A DNA stretch of 64,000 bases from contig JAAEPZ010001024.1 in the NCBI GenBank assembly GCA_024231955.1, positions 496,001 to 560,000 of the forward strand, in the 5' to 3' direction. Below, piece by piece: positions 7,987-17,444 of the stretch (its first letter is position 1; each line of letters starts with the position of its first letter). The position numbers and the translations under genes were made by a program. This stretch comes from a bacterium. Its GTDB lineage: Bacteria > Krumholzibacteriota > Krumholzibacteriia > JACNKJ01. The notes below the pieces were generated by a model. It worked only from the letters and a program-made list of their open reading frames with translations, searched no databases and had not been told where the DNA came from.

Positions 7987-10975
7987 TGGTGGTAACCTCC
8001 TGCAAAACTCTGTTTAGCGTCTTCGTCAGCTGGAATTTGTCCAACTTCACCTCGTAGGCGGTGACGCCGGCCTCTTCACCTGCCTGCCTGATCTTTTCGG
8101 AGCTGAGAGCGGTCAACGCAACGATCGGTATTTCACCGAACCTGGAGGATGCTCGAACGTTGCGAGTGAGTTCGATACCATCCATGTTGGGCATCTCGAT
8201 GTCGGTTACGAGCATGTCGTACCTGGCTCCCTCGGCATTCAGAAGATCCCAGGCCTCCTGGCCATCCTTGGCAATATCAACCTTGCACCCCATCTCCTCG
8301 ATGTACTTCTTCTCGACCGCTCTGAAGAATGGGGTGTCCTCCGCCAGCAGGATCTTGCTGCCTACCAGCGAGTGCCTCTCCTCGCGCACCTCTTCGATCT
8401 TGCAGAGCTCGGGCTCCGCCGATTCGAACAGGCTGTAGATGTCCAGGAACATCACCAGTTTCTCCTCGACGATCGCCGAACCCAGAATACCAGTTCCGCG
8501 GATCGTGTCGCGATCCACATCCACCTGGACATTGATTACATCCTCGCAGGAGGAGGCAATGATCCCCATCGGGTGGGTGACGAGCTTGGGAATGATCACG
8601 AACAGCTCTTCGGGCTCCGACTCGGGAGTCGACACCGGCATGAAGTCGTGGAGTCTGATCAAACGTAGTGAGTGATCGGGGTAGCGGAGATATTCCTTGC
8701 CGCCCACATTCTCCATCTTGTCACGTTGAATCTTTTCGATCCGGGAGACCAGCGCCAGGTTGATGGCGAAGGTGTCATTCTCGTGATTGTGGAAGAGCAG
8801 CAAGGTCTGGGTTTCCGTGTTGGACAGTGAAGTGTCCACTACTCCGGTGTCGGTCGCGGCCTCCAGACTGGTGAAGTTGAGAGTTGCATAGTCGGCGATG
8901 CCGGTTACATCAAGGATCATGGCAACCTTGCCGTCACCCATGATCGTTGCACCGGCGTACACTTTGGCGTCCTTCAGGAAGGAGGGCAACGGTTTGACGA
9001 CGATCTCCTCACTGTCGAGAACCTCATCGACAACAAGGCCGTATCGCTGCAGACCGATTTTGAGCACCATAATCTGAACGGCCTTCCCCTCTTCGCTTTC
9101 ACCGCCGGAACCGCTGGTGGAACCCGACATTCCCAGAAGATCGGCAAGGCGTACAATCGGCAGGAGCTTGCCGCGCAGACGAAGAACATCCGCGCCCTGG
9201 ATCTTCTCCAGGCGGCGTTTGGGGTCGTTCTTCCGCAGACGCACCAGCTCCTCCAGGCTGACCTGGGGAATGGCAAAGCGGCGACCGGCAACGGCGACGA
9301 TGAGCGAGGGGATGATGGCCAGCGTCAAGGGCAGCTTGAGGGTGATTGTCGAGCCCTGACCCAGTGTCGAATCGATATCGATGCTGCCGCCGATCTCCTC
9401 AATATTGGTGCGGACCACATCCATCCCGACACCACGGCCGGAGACGTCGCTAACCTCCTTGGCGGTCGACAGGCCGGCCGCGAAGATCAGCTTCATGGCG
9501 TCCTTATCATCCATCTTCTCCGATTGCTCGGTGGATATGAGTCCCTTGGCAAGCGCCTTCGAACGGATCCTGGCGGTGTCGATACCGGCACCGTCATCCG
9601 AGATTTCGACATTCACCTGGCCACCCTCGTGATAGGCGCGGATGCCGACGGTGCCCATGCGGGCCTTCCCCCTGGCTTCGCGATCTTCGGGCAGCTCGAT
9701 ACCGTGATCAACGGCGTTGCGCAGAAGGTGGGTCAGAGGATCGGACAGTGATTCGATAATGGACTTGTCCAGCTCGACTTCGCTTCCGCTGAAGTCCAGC
9801 TTCACCTCTCTACCGGTTTTGCGACTCAGTTCACGCACAACACGGGGGAACTTGTTGAATACGGCTCCCAGGGTCTGCATACGGGTTCGCATGATGTTTT
9901 CCTGCAGGTCGGTAGTCACTGTATCCACATTGACCATGGCTGAGTTCAAACCCGGTACGCCGCTCAAGCGGATATCGGCAGCCATGTTCAGTTGATCGCT
10001 CAGGATATCCATCTCCCGATTGATTGCGTCAGTGATACTGTCGCGCACATTGGCTATGTCGCCTGATTCTTGATGCGCCATATCGCGGAACTGCGAAGTG
10101 ATTTTCCTGCGGCACTGCTGGAGCGAGTTCTGCAGGCTTTTGGTCAGACTCTCCCCCGCGGATGTTTCGTTGAGCTTGCGACTGAGAACCTGGACTATCT
10201 GATTCCGGGCCAAGACCAGTTCGCCGGCCAAATTCATCAGCTTGTTGAGAAGATCAACTTTGACACGCAACACCTCCGAGGAGGAGCTGTGCAGTCGTTG
10301 CTTGTCGGCCTCGTCCAGTTTGGTCTTCTGGTTTCCAGCATTGTCCGCCTCCACGACTTTTGGAGGTATCGGCTTCGGAGGAGCAATAGCGACCGGCTCG
10401 TCGGGCACCTCGACGATCGCATCGTCGGGAGCCTCTGCGACCGGCTCTTCGGGAGCCTCTGCGACCGGCTCTTCGGGCACCTCTGCGACCGGCTCTTCGG
10501 GCACCTCTGCGACCGGTTCTTCGGGAACCTCGACGATCGCATCGTCGGGAATCTCGACGATCGCATCGTCGGAAGTATCGTCACCCGCCTCGGCTTCAAG
10601 GAACTTTTCCAGTCCCCTCTTCACTTCGGCAACATCTATCGAATCGGCCGAGTCGATGTCATCGATCATTTCGCGAGTTTTGTCGACCCCCATCAGGAGG
10701 TAGTCGACCATCTCGTGATTGATGCTCATCTCCCCATCCCGCACGTTCATCAGAACGCTTTCCATGACGTGAGTTAGGTTGACGATCGCATCAAGACCGA
10801 AGAAGCTGAAGCCGCCTTTGATGCTGTGAATAGCTCTGAACAGGCGGTTGATCAGCTCTTGTGAGATATCCGTGCCCTTTTCCTCCATCTCGAGCAAGTC
10901 CGGCTCAATAGAAGAGAGGTGCTCTTTAGATTCCGTGATTAACTCTTGCAGAATTTCCAGATCTTCTAAATCCAT
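7979..10975 (-). CDS. cheA: CheA hybrid histidine kinase with two CheW-like domains and a C-terminal receiver
   Basis: 998 residues from the ATG at 10975 (AGGAAAG seven bases upstream; an upstream in-frame extension of 16 codons has no homology). Order: HPt domain with phospho-histidine H50 (FRAIHSIKGG); a linker of 8-residue PEEPVA repeats (about 137-197); dimerisation domain beginning VLRVKVDLLNKLMNLAGELV, with a roughly 75-residue insertion; HATPase with N-box LLRNAVDHGIE and G-boxes DDGAGID and GRGVGMDVV; a CheW-like domain (RRFAIPQVSLEELVRL); a second, diverged CheW-like domain (about 720-850); and a receiver (869-998, phospho-Asp in MLVTDIEMPNMDG). It is the first gene of the chemotaxis operon, preceded by a sigma-28-like promoter. 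Confidence 0.95.
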   Translation of the reverse strand: MDLEDLEILQELITESKEHLSSIEPDLLEMEEKGTDISQELINRLFRAIHSIKGGFSFFGLDAIVNLTHVMESVLMNVRDGEMSINHEMVDYLLMGVDKTREMIDDIDSADSIDVAEVKRGLEKFLEAEAGDDTSDDAIVEIPDDAIVEVPEEPVAEVPEEPVAEVPEEPVAEAPEEPVAEAPDDAIVEVPDEPVAIAPPKPIPPKVVEADNAGNQKTKLDEADKQRLHSSSSEVLRVKVDLLNKLMNLAGELVLARNQIVQVLSRKLNETSAGESLTKSLQNSLQQCRRKITSQFRDMAHQESGDIANVRDSITDAINREMDILSDQLNMAADIRLSGVPGLNSAMVNVDTVTTDLQENIMRTRMQTLGAVFNKFPRVVRELSRKTGREVKLDFSGSEVELDKSIIESLSDPLTHLLRNAVDHGIELPEDREARGKARMGTVGIRAYHEGGQVNVEISDDGAGIDTARIRSKALAKGLISTEQSEKMDDKDAMKLIFAAGLSTAKEVSDVSGRGVGMDVVRTNIEEIGGSIDIDSTLGQGSTITLKLPLTLAIIPSLIVAVAGRRFAIPQVSLEELVRLRKNDPKRRLEKIQGADVLRLRGKLLPIVRLADLLGMSGSTSGSGGESEEGKAVQIMVLKIGLQRYGLVVDEVLDSEEIVVKPLPSFLKDAKVYAGATIMGDGKVAMILDVTGIADYATLNFTSLEAATDTGVVDTSLSNTETQTLLLFHNHENDTFAINLALVSRIEKIQRDKMENVGGKEYLRYPDHSLRLIRLHDFMPVSTPESEPEELFVIIPKLVTHPMGIIASSCEDVINVQVDVDRDTIRGTGILGSAIVEEKLVMFLDIYSLFESAEPELCKIEEVREERHSLVGSKILLAEDTPFFRAVEKKYIEEMGCKVDIAKDGQEAWDLLNAEGARYDMLVTDIEMPNMDGIELTRNVRASSRFGEIPIVALTALSSEKIRQAGEEAGVTAYEVKLDKFQLTKTLNRVLQEVTTNA
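10391..10580 (-). repeat. 24-bp tandem repeat encoding the PEEPVA/PDDAIV linker of CheA
   Basis: About seven to eight in-frame 24-base units encode octapeptides such as EVPEEPVA, EAPEEPVA and EIPDDAIV. Several adjacent units are nearly identical at DNA level, which suggests recent expansion. The encoded stretch is a negatively charged, proline-spaced tether between the HPt and dimerisation domains. Confidence 0.9.
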
Positions 10976-11090
10976 CAGTGCTTTCCTATTTGTTACGCAC
11001 GCCAAGACGCGTGCACACGACAATCCAAAGATTGGGACTCTCTTCCGGCGAACCCGGAAAATTGCAATTTGGCGTCCAAAGCCTAATCAT

Positions 11091-11118
11091 GTATCGGATA
11101 CGGGGAAGATGTTCTTTA
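11091..11118 (-). promoter_or_regulatory. Sigma-28 (FliA)-like promoter for the cheA operon
   Basis: On the minus strand TAAAGAAC (11118-11111) and TCCGATAC (11098-11091) are separated by 12 bases, close to the flagellar sigma-28 consensus TAAAGTTT-N11-GCCGATAA. It lies about 115 bases upstream of the cheA start. The spacer is one base longer than consensus, so this is good but not perfect. The rest of the 10976-11492 gap contains no gene I can support. Confidence 0.6.
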
Positions 11119-11492
11119 GAACTCTGAGGAAGATTGAGGTAGAAAAGTACGATTACGGAGTTTAGCAATGTTATCAAATTGTGAAGTTACAGAGGCTCAT
11201 GATTTTGGTTTGGCGACGGGACGCAGTCGTCGACCTTTGCGGCCTTGTCGGGGGGAATTATTTTCCTCTATCTGACCATGACGTCAGCGGGTTTCGGGGT
11301 GTATCTCTCGGCCTTTACGCCAGATAGCAACCATGTCATATATATGCTCGTCACTCTCCAATCGGGCAGATCACGGTTGTGTAAATTGAATAGAGGTCTG
11401 TCGGGCCGGATGCGGACAGGGCGGTGCTGACAAGAGCATGCCTCCCGTGTTAGCTTGTGGCCTCAGACTCAGAAAGCGCGAGAGGAGCCGCC

Positions 11493-13412
11493 TTGAATCA
11501 ATCCGAGAATCAATCAGGCTTGAAGCCATATATCCCTTCGGAGCAGCTCATCCCCCAGTTCAGCGTGAAAGCCGCGGTTCTGGGTATTCTGCTGGCCATG
11601 GTCTTTGGCGCCGCCAACGCCTACATGGGGCTGAAAATAGGGATGACGGTCACCGCCTCCATTCCCGCTGCGGTGATGGGGATGGCCATCATGCGAGGGG
11701 TGTTGAGACGGGGGAACGTGCTTGAGGTCAATATGGTGCAGACCATTGCCTCCTCGGGCGAATCGCTGGCGGCCGGTATCGTATTTACCATGCCTGCCCT
11801 GATCTTCCTCGGCCTGGAGATCACCTGGTGGAAGGTCTTTTCGATGTCACTGGTCGGCGGCCTGCTTGGCATCCTGGTGATGATCCCATTGCGGCGCAAT
11901 CTGATGGTCGAGGAGCATGAGACGCTCCCCTTCCCTGAAGGCACGGCCTGCGCCAAGGTTATCCTGGCCGGTGAAAAGAGGGGGGACAACGCCACCTATG
12001 TCTTCAGCGGGATTGCGCTGGGCGGGCTCTTTCGCCTGCTGGCCGATTCGGGTCTGCATCTGTGGCGTGAAGTGGTGCAATGGAGCTCCTCCAGAATGCA
12101 CCAAGCCACTATCGGCTTCGAACTATCGCCCATCCTGCTTGGTGTCGGCTATCTGATCGGACCTCGAACCTCGGCAATCATGTTCTCCGGCGGCCTCCTG
12201 GGGTGGGTGGTCCTGATTCCGTTGCTCCATTATATGGGGACCCAGGCCGACTTCATCCTTTACCCCGGCACCACCCCCCTAGGCGGTATGGATGCCGACA
12301 CGATCTGGGACAACTACATCCGCTATATCGGTGCGGGCGGTGTGGCCTTTGGCGGCCTGCTCAGCCTGTTCAAGGTGATGCCGACGGTTCTCTCCTCGTT
12401 CAAGAGGGTGCTGGTGGTGCTGGGTAAGCAGTCGCTCAACACCGAGAATCTGCCGCGGGTCGAACGGGATCTTGATCTCCGCGTAGTGCTTGGTGTGAGC
12501 GTGTTTTGCATCCTCGCCATGCTTTTCCTGCCGGTGTTCGGTTTCGGATTCTGGGGGACACTGATCTGCATTGTCTTCTCGTTCTTCTTCGTCGCGGTCA
12601 GCGCCCGCATGGTCGGCATGATCGGCTCAACGGCACAGCCGGTGAGCGGCATGACGATTGCCGCGCTGCTCGCCACAGCCGCACTCTTCTATCAGCTCGG
12701 TATGCGTGGCGAGGCGGGACAATCGGCCACGATCATGGTTGCGGCCGTCGTCTGCATCGCCATCTGCATGAGTGGCGATATCGCCCAGGATCTCAAGACG
12801 GGAGCCCTGCTCGGGGCCACGCCCTTCAAACAGCAGCTGGGTGAGATCATCGGAACACTCAGTTTCGCACTGATCGGGGGCAGTGTCGTCATCCTGCTGC
12901 ATCAGGCCTACACCCTGGGCAGCGCCGAACTGCCCACCCCGCAGGGCAGACTCATGGCTGATCTCGTTCGCGGCGTCATGGGCGGTCAGCTACCATGGAC
13001 ATTGATCCTGACCGGCGCCGGAATCGCTCTCTGTGTCGAATTGATGGGGATCAGCGCCTTGCCGTTCGCGATCGGACTCTATCTGCCCATCACCACCTCT
13101 GCGCCGGTGATCTTCGGCGGTCTGCTGGCCTGGGTCGTCTCAAAGAGGAGGATGGGTAGCGCCGCAACCGAACGGGGCACGCTGTTCGGCAGTGGACTTA
13201 TCGCCGGAGATGCCCTCATCAGCGTTCTGCTGGCGGTGTTGGCGATAATTCCATTCTCGAACGACCCGGTGACCGGTGAGGTCCGCCGGGTGTCTGATAT
13301 GATGATTCTGCGTCACCCCGGTCCCGGTTTATTGGAGGATGTTCTGGCGATAGTGCCGTTCCTCATTCTGGCCGGTGTGTTCTGGTTCATCATCCAGCGG
13401 AAGAGGGCCTGA
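11493..13412 (+). CDS. OPT-family oligopeptide transporter
   Basis: 639 residues from a TTG at 11493, chosen because AGAGGAG sits five bases upstream; a GTG at 11457 would add 12 residues without a ribosome-binding site. About 15 hydrophobic segments. Family landmarks: YIPSEQLIPQFSVKAAVLG, AANAYMGLKIGMTVTASIPAAV near the N-terminus, and SGDIAQDLKTGALLGATPFKQQ in the C-terminal half, which are typical of bacterial OPT proteins. The family imports peptides or metal-chelate complexes, probably proton-driven. It stands alone, converging exactly (stop to stop, no gap) on the glycosyltransferase gene. The substrate is not predictable. Confidence 0.9.
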   Translation: MNQSENQSGLKPYIPSEQLIPQFSVKAAVLGILLAMVFGAANAYMGLKIGMTVTASIPAAVMGMAIMRGVLRRGNVLEVNMVQTIASSGESLAAGIVFTMPALIFLGLEITWWKVFSMSLVGGLLGILVMIPLRRNLMVEEHETLPFPEGTACAKVILAGEKRGDNATYVFSGIALGGLFRLLADSGLHLWREVVQWSSSRMHQATIGFELSPILLGVGYLIGPRTSAIMFSGGLLGWVVLIPLLHYMGTQADFILYPGTTPLGGMDADTIWDNYIRYIGAGGVAFGGLLSLFKVMPTVLSSFKRVLVVLGKQSLNTENLPRVERDLDLRVVLGVSVFCILAMLFLPVFGFGFWGTLICIVFSFFFVAVSARMVGMIGSTAQPVSGMTIAALLATAALFYQLGMRGEAGQSATIMVAAVVCIAICMSGDIAQDLKTGALLGATPFKQQLGEIIGTLSFALIGGSVVILLHQAYTLGSAELPTPQGRLMADLVRGVMGGQLPWTLILTGAGIALCVELMGISALPFAIGLYLPITTSAPVIFGGLLAWVVSKRRMGSAATERGTLFGSGLIAGDALISVLLAVLAIIPFSNDPVTGEVRRVSDMMILRHPGPGLLEDVLAIVPFLILAGVFWFIIQRKRA

Positions 13413-15344
13413 TCAGGGCGTATCCCAGACGGCGAACCTGAAGCGGGGAGCGCCATCGGCTCCGGGGCAGATATCCAGAGTATCCGCCTCCGCGGGCCAT
13501 TCGGTTTCGTGGATGATTCCGTTGTCCATCATCAGACGGAGCATGCGGGTGCGTGGTGGCGGCAGATCGCGCCAGGCCCGATTATGTTCGCCTCGAATCG
13601 GTACGGCCTGCAGCCCTGATCCGATGATCAGTGTCGGCGCCTCCTTGCCGACAACCACCGGCACCGTATTGTCGTCCATGTCGGCACAGATTGTGGTTGC
13701 GGCGTCGCGCATGCTGAAGACCGGCCGTATCCAGGTCGGTGCAAGGACGAGCAATCCCAGTACGGGTGTCAGGTAGAGCAGTGACATGCGGTGGCGCTCC
13801 ATAAATCGGATCCGACGGATGATCTGGGCCCGGGCCAGGATCAGCCAGACCAGTGACAAGCTCAGCAATCCCCAGGGGATTGCCCACCAGCGGCCAACCG
13901 ACGGCCAGAGGATCGATCCGTTGTAGCGCCCCAGAATGTTGCCGAGACCCGCCCAGATCAGGAAATCGAACGGCTCAATCACCAGGTAAAGCCAGTTGAC
14001 GACCAGGCTGACACGCAGCACCCTGGACGCGCGGACATGCCTGCGGCCGATATAGAGGAGCGCCAGGATCGTTGTGCCGACGAAAAGGAGTCCGGCCAGG
14101 GCTCGAATCTGAAAATCATCAAGGGGGCGACCGAAAGCGGCCAGACCGCGCGCCACCCACAGAGCCACGCGTCCCGGAATCAGGATGGACACGCTCAGCG
14201 CCGCAATCATTCCATACAACCAACCGCTCCAGCCGCCGACGATCTCCGGCGGCGAATAGGGGGCGACATCTTCATCTCTGGCCAACGCGCGCCAGCCCCG
14301 CGCAGCCAGCAATACGATTGCCGGCAGGAAGATGATGAAGCGCCTGTCGGCGGGATTGCTGAAAATGCTCTGAGTCAGGCCGGTGAAGAGCAGGAATGAG
14401 AGTGCTTGCGCAGCGGAACCCCGACCACTGCGACGCAGACCGATTTGCCAGGCTCCGTATCCGGCGAGAACCAAAAGCGGCGTCACCTGATAGAGGAATG
14501 GGGATGGCCAGGGGAAGAATGAGATGTTGGCCAACAGGTCGATGAGCGAGTCGGGCAGGTTCTCGCCGCGGTGCATGACGTCCAGCGCCTGCATCTCGGC
14601 CGGGAAGCGCAAACCGAACGGCATGCGCAGCGCGGCCCAGGTCAGGACCGCCGCAAAACTCAGGTGGATGGCAGGTCGCCAACGGGCGGTTGCCAGGCGA
14701 GCAGTCGGGCGCTGCCGCCCCAGGCAGGCCAGATGGGCGAGGAAGGGGAGAGCGATGATTGTCGAAAGTTTGGCGGAGATGGCCGCGCCGAAGAGAATGC
14801 CGGCCGCAAGGGTACGCAGGGGTGAGATGCGATCCGCAACGGGGGCCGCAGGGTCGGCCGGTTGATTGATGTCGAGCAGGAACCAGGCGCCGAGCAGACA
14901 GATCAGGGACAGCATTTCGGGCATGGCGATACGGGCGAACATGACGAACGGTATTGCGGTGGCCAAAAGCAGCATGACCACGTCAACAGGCAGACGATCC
15001 ACGATAATCACGGTCTGGCGATTGCGTCGCCGGACCATCAGCCCCAGCAGCATCACGGCGAGCAGGCCGGCGATTGCGGATGGGAGCCGTGCGCTGAACA
15101 GCGATACGCCGAACAGACGAAATGCCCCCAGCCAGCCGAAACTGGCCAGAGGTACGGTGAGTCCCTGGTTGTATTCGTCGAGAACCCAGGTGTTGAAGAG
15201 CATCCGGTCGCGCGCCTCGGCCGTCCACCAACCCTCATCGGTGATGAAGTCGCGCCAGAGGAGCTGGCTGGGATCGGCGTCCAGGGCGATGGTGATTCCC
15301 GCCAGAGCGATTATAAGCAGGATCGATTTCAAGAATCTGTTCAT
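13413..15344 (-). CDS. ArnT/PMT-like membrane glycosyltransferase (GT39/GT83 type)
   Basis: 643 residues with about 11-13 membrane helices. The N-terminal loop WRDFITDEGWWTAEARDRM carries the acidic DE pair that the GT-C families (ArnT, protein O-mannosyltransferase) use in catalysis just after the first helix. Such enzymes move a sugar from a polyprenyl-phosphate donor to a lipid or protein on the outer face of the cytoplasmic membrane. Acceptor and sugar are unknown. The gene follows the M20 peptidase gene by only nine bases on the same strand, suggesting one transcript. Confidence 0.82.
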   Translation of the reverse strand: MNRFLKSILLIIALAGITIALDADPSQLLWRDFITDEGWWTAEARDRMLFNTWVLDEYNQGLTVPLASFGWLGAFRLFGVSLFSARLPSAIAGLLAVMLLGLMVRRRNRQTVIIVDRLPVDVVMLLLATAIPFVMFARIAMPEMLSLICLLGAWFLLDINQPADPAAPVADRISPLRTLAAGILFGAAISAKLSTIIALPFLAHLACLGRQRPTARLATARWRPAIHLSFAAVLTWAALRMPFGLRFPAEMQALDVMHRGENLPDSLIDLLANISFFPWPSPFLYQVTPLLVLAGYGAWQIGLRRSGRGSAAQALSFLLFTGLTQSIFSNPADRRFIIFLPAIVLLAARGWRALARDEDVAPYSPPEIVGGWSGWLYGMIAALSVSILIPGRVALWVARGLAAFGRPLDDFQIRALAGLLFVGTTILALLYIGRRHVRASRVLRVSLVVNWLYLVIEPFDFLIWAGLGNILGRYNGSILWPSVGRWWAIPWGLLSLSLVWLILARAQIIRRIRFMERHRMSLLYLTPVLGLLVLAPTWIRPVFSMRDAATTICADMDDNTVPVVVGKEAPTLIIGSGLQAVPIRGEHNRAWRDLPPPRTRMLRLMMDNGIIHETEWPAEADTLDICPGADGAPRFRFAVWDTP

Positions 15345-15353
15345 ACGTCGGTG

Positions 15354-16574
15354 CTACGCTTTATCTTTTGTGCCGATGGGGGGGCAGGTAGCCGCCTGTC
15401 CCTGCGTCAGAAATCGTTTTGCGGTCCGAACCAGCATCTCCACGCCGAGCGGGAGAGCATCCTCATCCAGATCAAAACCGGGGTTGTGATGAGGGGCCGT
15501 GATCCCCTTCTCCTCATTGCCCGCCCCGATGAAGAAGTAACATCCGGGGACACGCTTCAGGAATTCAGCCATATCTTCGCCGCCCAATGTGCGAAAATCG
15601 ATCACGTTATCCGCACCGATCAGGTCGCAGGCCGTCGAACGGACCATCATCGTCATATCATGGTCATTGACCAGAGGGATGTCCACCCGCGTGTAGTCGA
15701 GATCGAATTCGCAACCATGAGCGCTGCAGACGCCCGCCACCACCTCTTCGACCTGCCCGGGGAGCACCTCCCAGATCTGCTGATCGTAGCAGCGGAGTGT
15801 GCCGCTGAGCCGAGCCTCCCCGGCGATGATATTGAAACCCGTTCCTGCGTGGAACTCGCCGACCGTGCAGACCACTGCACCGAGGGGATCGCTCCGACGC
15901 GATACGATGGTCTGCAGCGCGCCGACCACTGCGGCGCCGGCAACCACAGCGTCGACTGCGGTGTGGGGGATGGCACCGTGCCCTCCCCGGCCTTTTATGG
16001 TGAGGTGAAACTCATCAACCGCCCCCATGACGGGACCGGGAGTCACGGCAACCAGACCGGATTCGAAACCGCTCCAGTAGTGCAGGCCGAATGCCGCATC
16101 GGGGGTGATGTCATCGAGCAGACCGTCCCCGATCATGGCATTAGCTCCTCCGCGACCCTCCTCGGCGGGCTGAAAAACGGCCAGCACCCGTCCGGGCAGA
16201 GTGTCGGCCTCCCGCTGCAGCAGGGAGCAGGCGGTGAGGAGTGTGGCCGTGTGGGCATCGTGCCCGCAGGCGTGCATCAGCCCCTCATACCGGGAACCGT
16301 AAGGGCGCCCCGGCACCTCGGATACGGCCAGCGCGTCCATGTCGGCGCGGAGCATGACCGTGGGGCCGTCGCACCTATTCCCGATTACAGTAGATACTCC
16401 CGTGACCCCGACCCCGGTTCTGGGTTCGAGCCCTATTGCCTGCAGGCGTTCGGCGACGACCCTTGCGGTGCGAGTCTCCTCGAATGCCAGTTCTGGGTGA
16501 CGGTGGAGGTCGCGTCGCAGGTCGATCAGATCCTGGCGCTCGTTGGCGTTCAGGCTGCTTTCGAATGTATTCAT
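15354..16574 (-). CDS. M20-family metallo-amidohydrolase (hippurate/N-acyl-amino-acid hydrolase type)
   Basis: 406 residues from the ATG at 16574, which has GGAG seven bases upstream; the frame is open for 43 more codons upstream, but these lack family similarity. Motifs of the M20D group are in order: DLRRDLHRHPELAFEE, MRADMDALAV, HACGHDAHTATLL (metal-binding), FQPAEEGRGGA (catalytic/metal glutamates) and FRTLGGEDMAEFL. These cytoplasmic enzymes hydrolyse N-acyl or N-acetyl amino acids or indole-amino-acid conjugates. The exact substrate cannot be told. It is divergent from the Rieske gene, with 176 bases between the two starts. Confidence 0.93.
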   Translation of the reverse strand: MNTFESSLNANERQDLIDLRRDLHRHPELAFEETRTARVVAERLQAIGLEPRTGVGVTGVSTVIGNRCDGPTVMLRADMDALAVSEVPGRPYGSRYEGLMHACGHDAHTATLLTACSLLQREADTLPGRVLAVFQPAEEGRGGANAMIGDGLLDDITPDAAFGLHYWSGFESGLVAVTPGPVMGAVDEFHLTIKGRGGHGAIPHTAVDAVVAGAAVVGALQTIVSRRSDPLGAVVCTVGEFHAGTGFNIIAGEARLSGTLRCYDQQIWEVLPGQVEEVVAGVCSAHGCEFDLDYTRVDIPLVNDHDMTMMVRSTACDLIGADNVIDFRTLGGEDMAEFLKRVPGCYFFIGAGNEEKGITAPHHNPGFDLDEDALPLGVEMLVRTAKRFLTQGQAATCPPIGTKDKA

Positions 16575-16750
16575 TACCGGACTCCGGAGTGGTGAATTGG
16601 TTGTTCCCGGAATGCTAACAGATGGCGGGCGCGATGAGCAAGCAGGGTGTGTTTGTGAGAAAAAGTGATATTCCCCGAGTGGCCCCCTTTCGGATGTTGA
16701 CATCTTTTGCTAAGATTTCCCCATCAACGGTAATGCAATCTGGAGGCTCC

Positions 16751-17065
16751 ATGAAAGAAAACGACCTGATTGAGGTCTGTGCCCTGGCCGATGTTCCGGC
16801 GGGGGAATCGCGCGCCTACAGCCTCGAAGGCTACGATATCGCAGTGTTCAATACGGGCGACGATGTTTTTGCCGTTGAAAATCGCTGCCCCCATATGGGA
16901 GCCCCCCTCTCCGAAGGTGAAATTGTAGATCATCACATCTGCTGTCATCAGCACAGCTGGATTATCGACCTCGACACCGGCATGGTGCTCAATCGCGATG
17001 GGGAATACGCGGCCACCTATCCCGTGACCATCAAGGACGACAAGATCTTCGTTCAGGTCTTCTAG
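16751..17065 (+). CDS. Rieske-type [2Fe-2S] ferredoxin (NirD/dioxygenase-ferredoxin-like)
   Basis: 104 residues. The start ATG at 16751 has TGGAGG six bases upstream and is preferred to an in-frame upstream extension. The cluster-binding motifs are intact: CPHMGAPLSEG (C-x-H) and CCHQHSWIIDLDTG (C-x2-H), with the 17-residue spacing seen in stand-alone Rieske ferredoxins and the small nitrite reductase subunit. No reductase or oxygenase gene is adjacent, so its electron partner is unknown. It is a soluble cytoplasmic protein without a signal sequence. Confidence 0.9.
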   Translation: MKENDLIEVCALADVPAGESRAYSLEGYDIAVFNTGDDVFAVENRCPHMGAPLSEGEIVDHHICCHQHSWIIDLDTGMVLNRDGEYAATYPVTIKDDKIFVQVF

Positions 17066-17251
17066 GTCATCATCAAGCCAACCACGATCTCTTAATCCCC
17101 TCTTGTCCGGCTGATCACTACACACATCTCAGGAGCCTTTCACTTCCGGTTCGTTTTGAATGACGCCGGACAGCAGGGCTTCAATCCCTATTTGTCGAAA
17201 TACGGCTATTTCCGATTTGTCTGAATTGGATCGGATGAGTTGATCATGAGC

Positions 17252-17278
17252 TAAAGGGTGATTCAATTTAGCCGATAA
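17252..17278 (+). promoter_or_regulatory. Near-perfect sigma-28 (FliA) promoter upstream of the chemoreceptor gene
   Basis: TAAAGGGT, an 11-base spacer, then GCCGATAA. The -10 element is an exact match to the flagellar sigma-28 consensus, the -35 begins TAAAG and the spacing is exactly the consensus 11. It lies about 165 bases upstream of the receptor start. The rest of the 17066-17444 gap has no supportable gene. Confidence 0.85.
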
Positions 17279-17444
17279 CCATGATACGTGGGACAACGGG
17301 TGTCTGCCGTCAGATCGATTCTGCCGGGTTGCGGACAAGGGTGTCGTGCAACGGTCTTCAGGCTGGAGCTATGACGAATCTCAGCTCTCTCGGCTTTGTG
17401 GTCAACATGGTTCGACCATTCACCAAAAAAAAGGAATCGATTCA

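Noticed and set aside
10391..10580. CRISPR-like short regular repeats
   Set aside because: The units are contiguous, in frame and encode the CheA linker; there are no unique spacers.
11245..11430. 61-codon ORF between cheA and the OPT gene
   Set aside because: No ribosome-binding site and no domain resemblance; lies in a promoter-containing gap.
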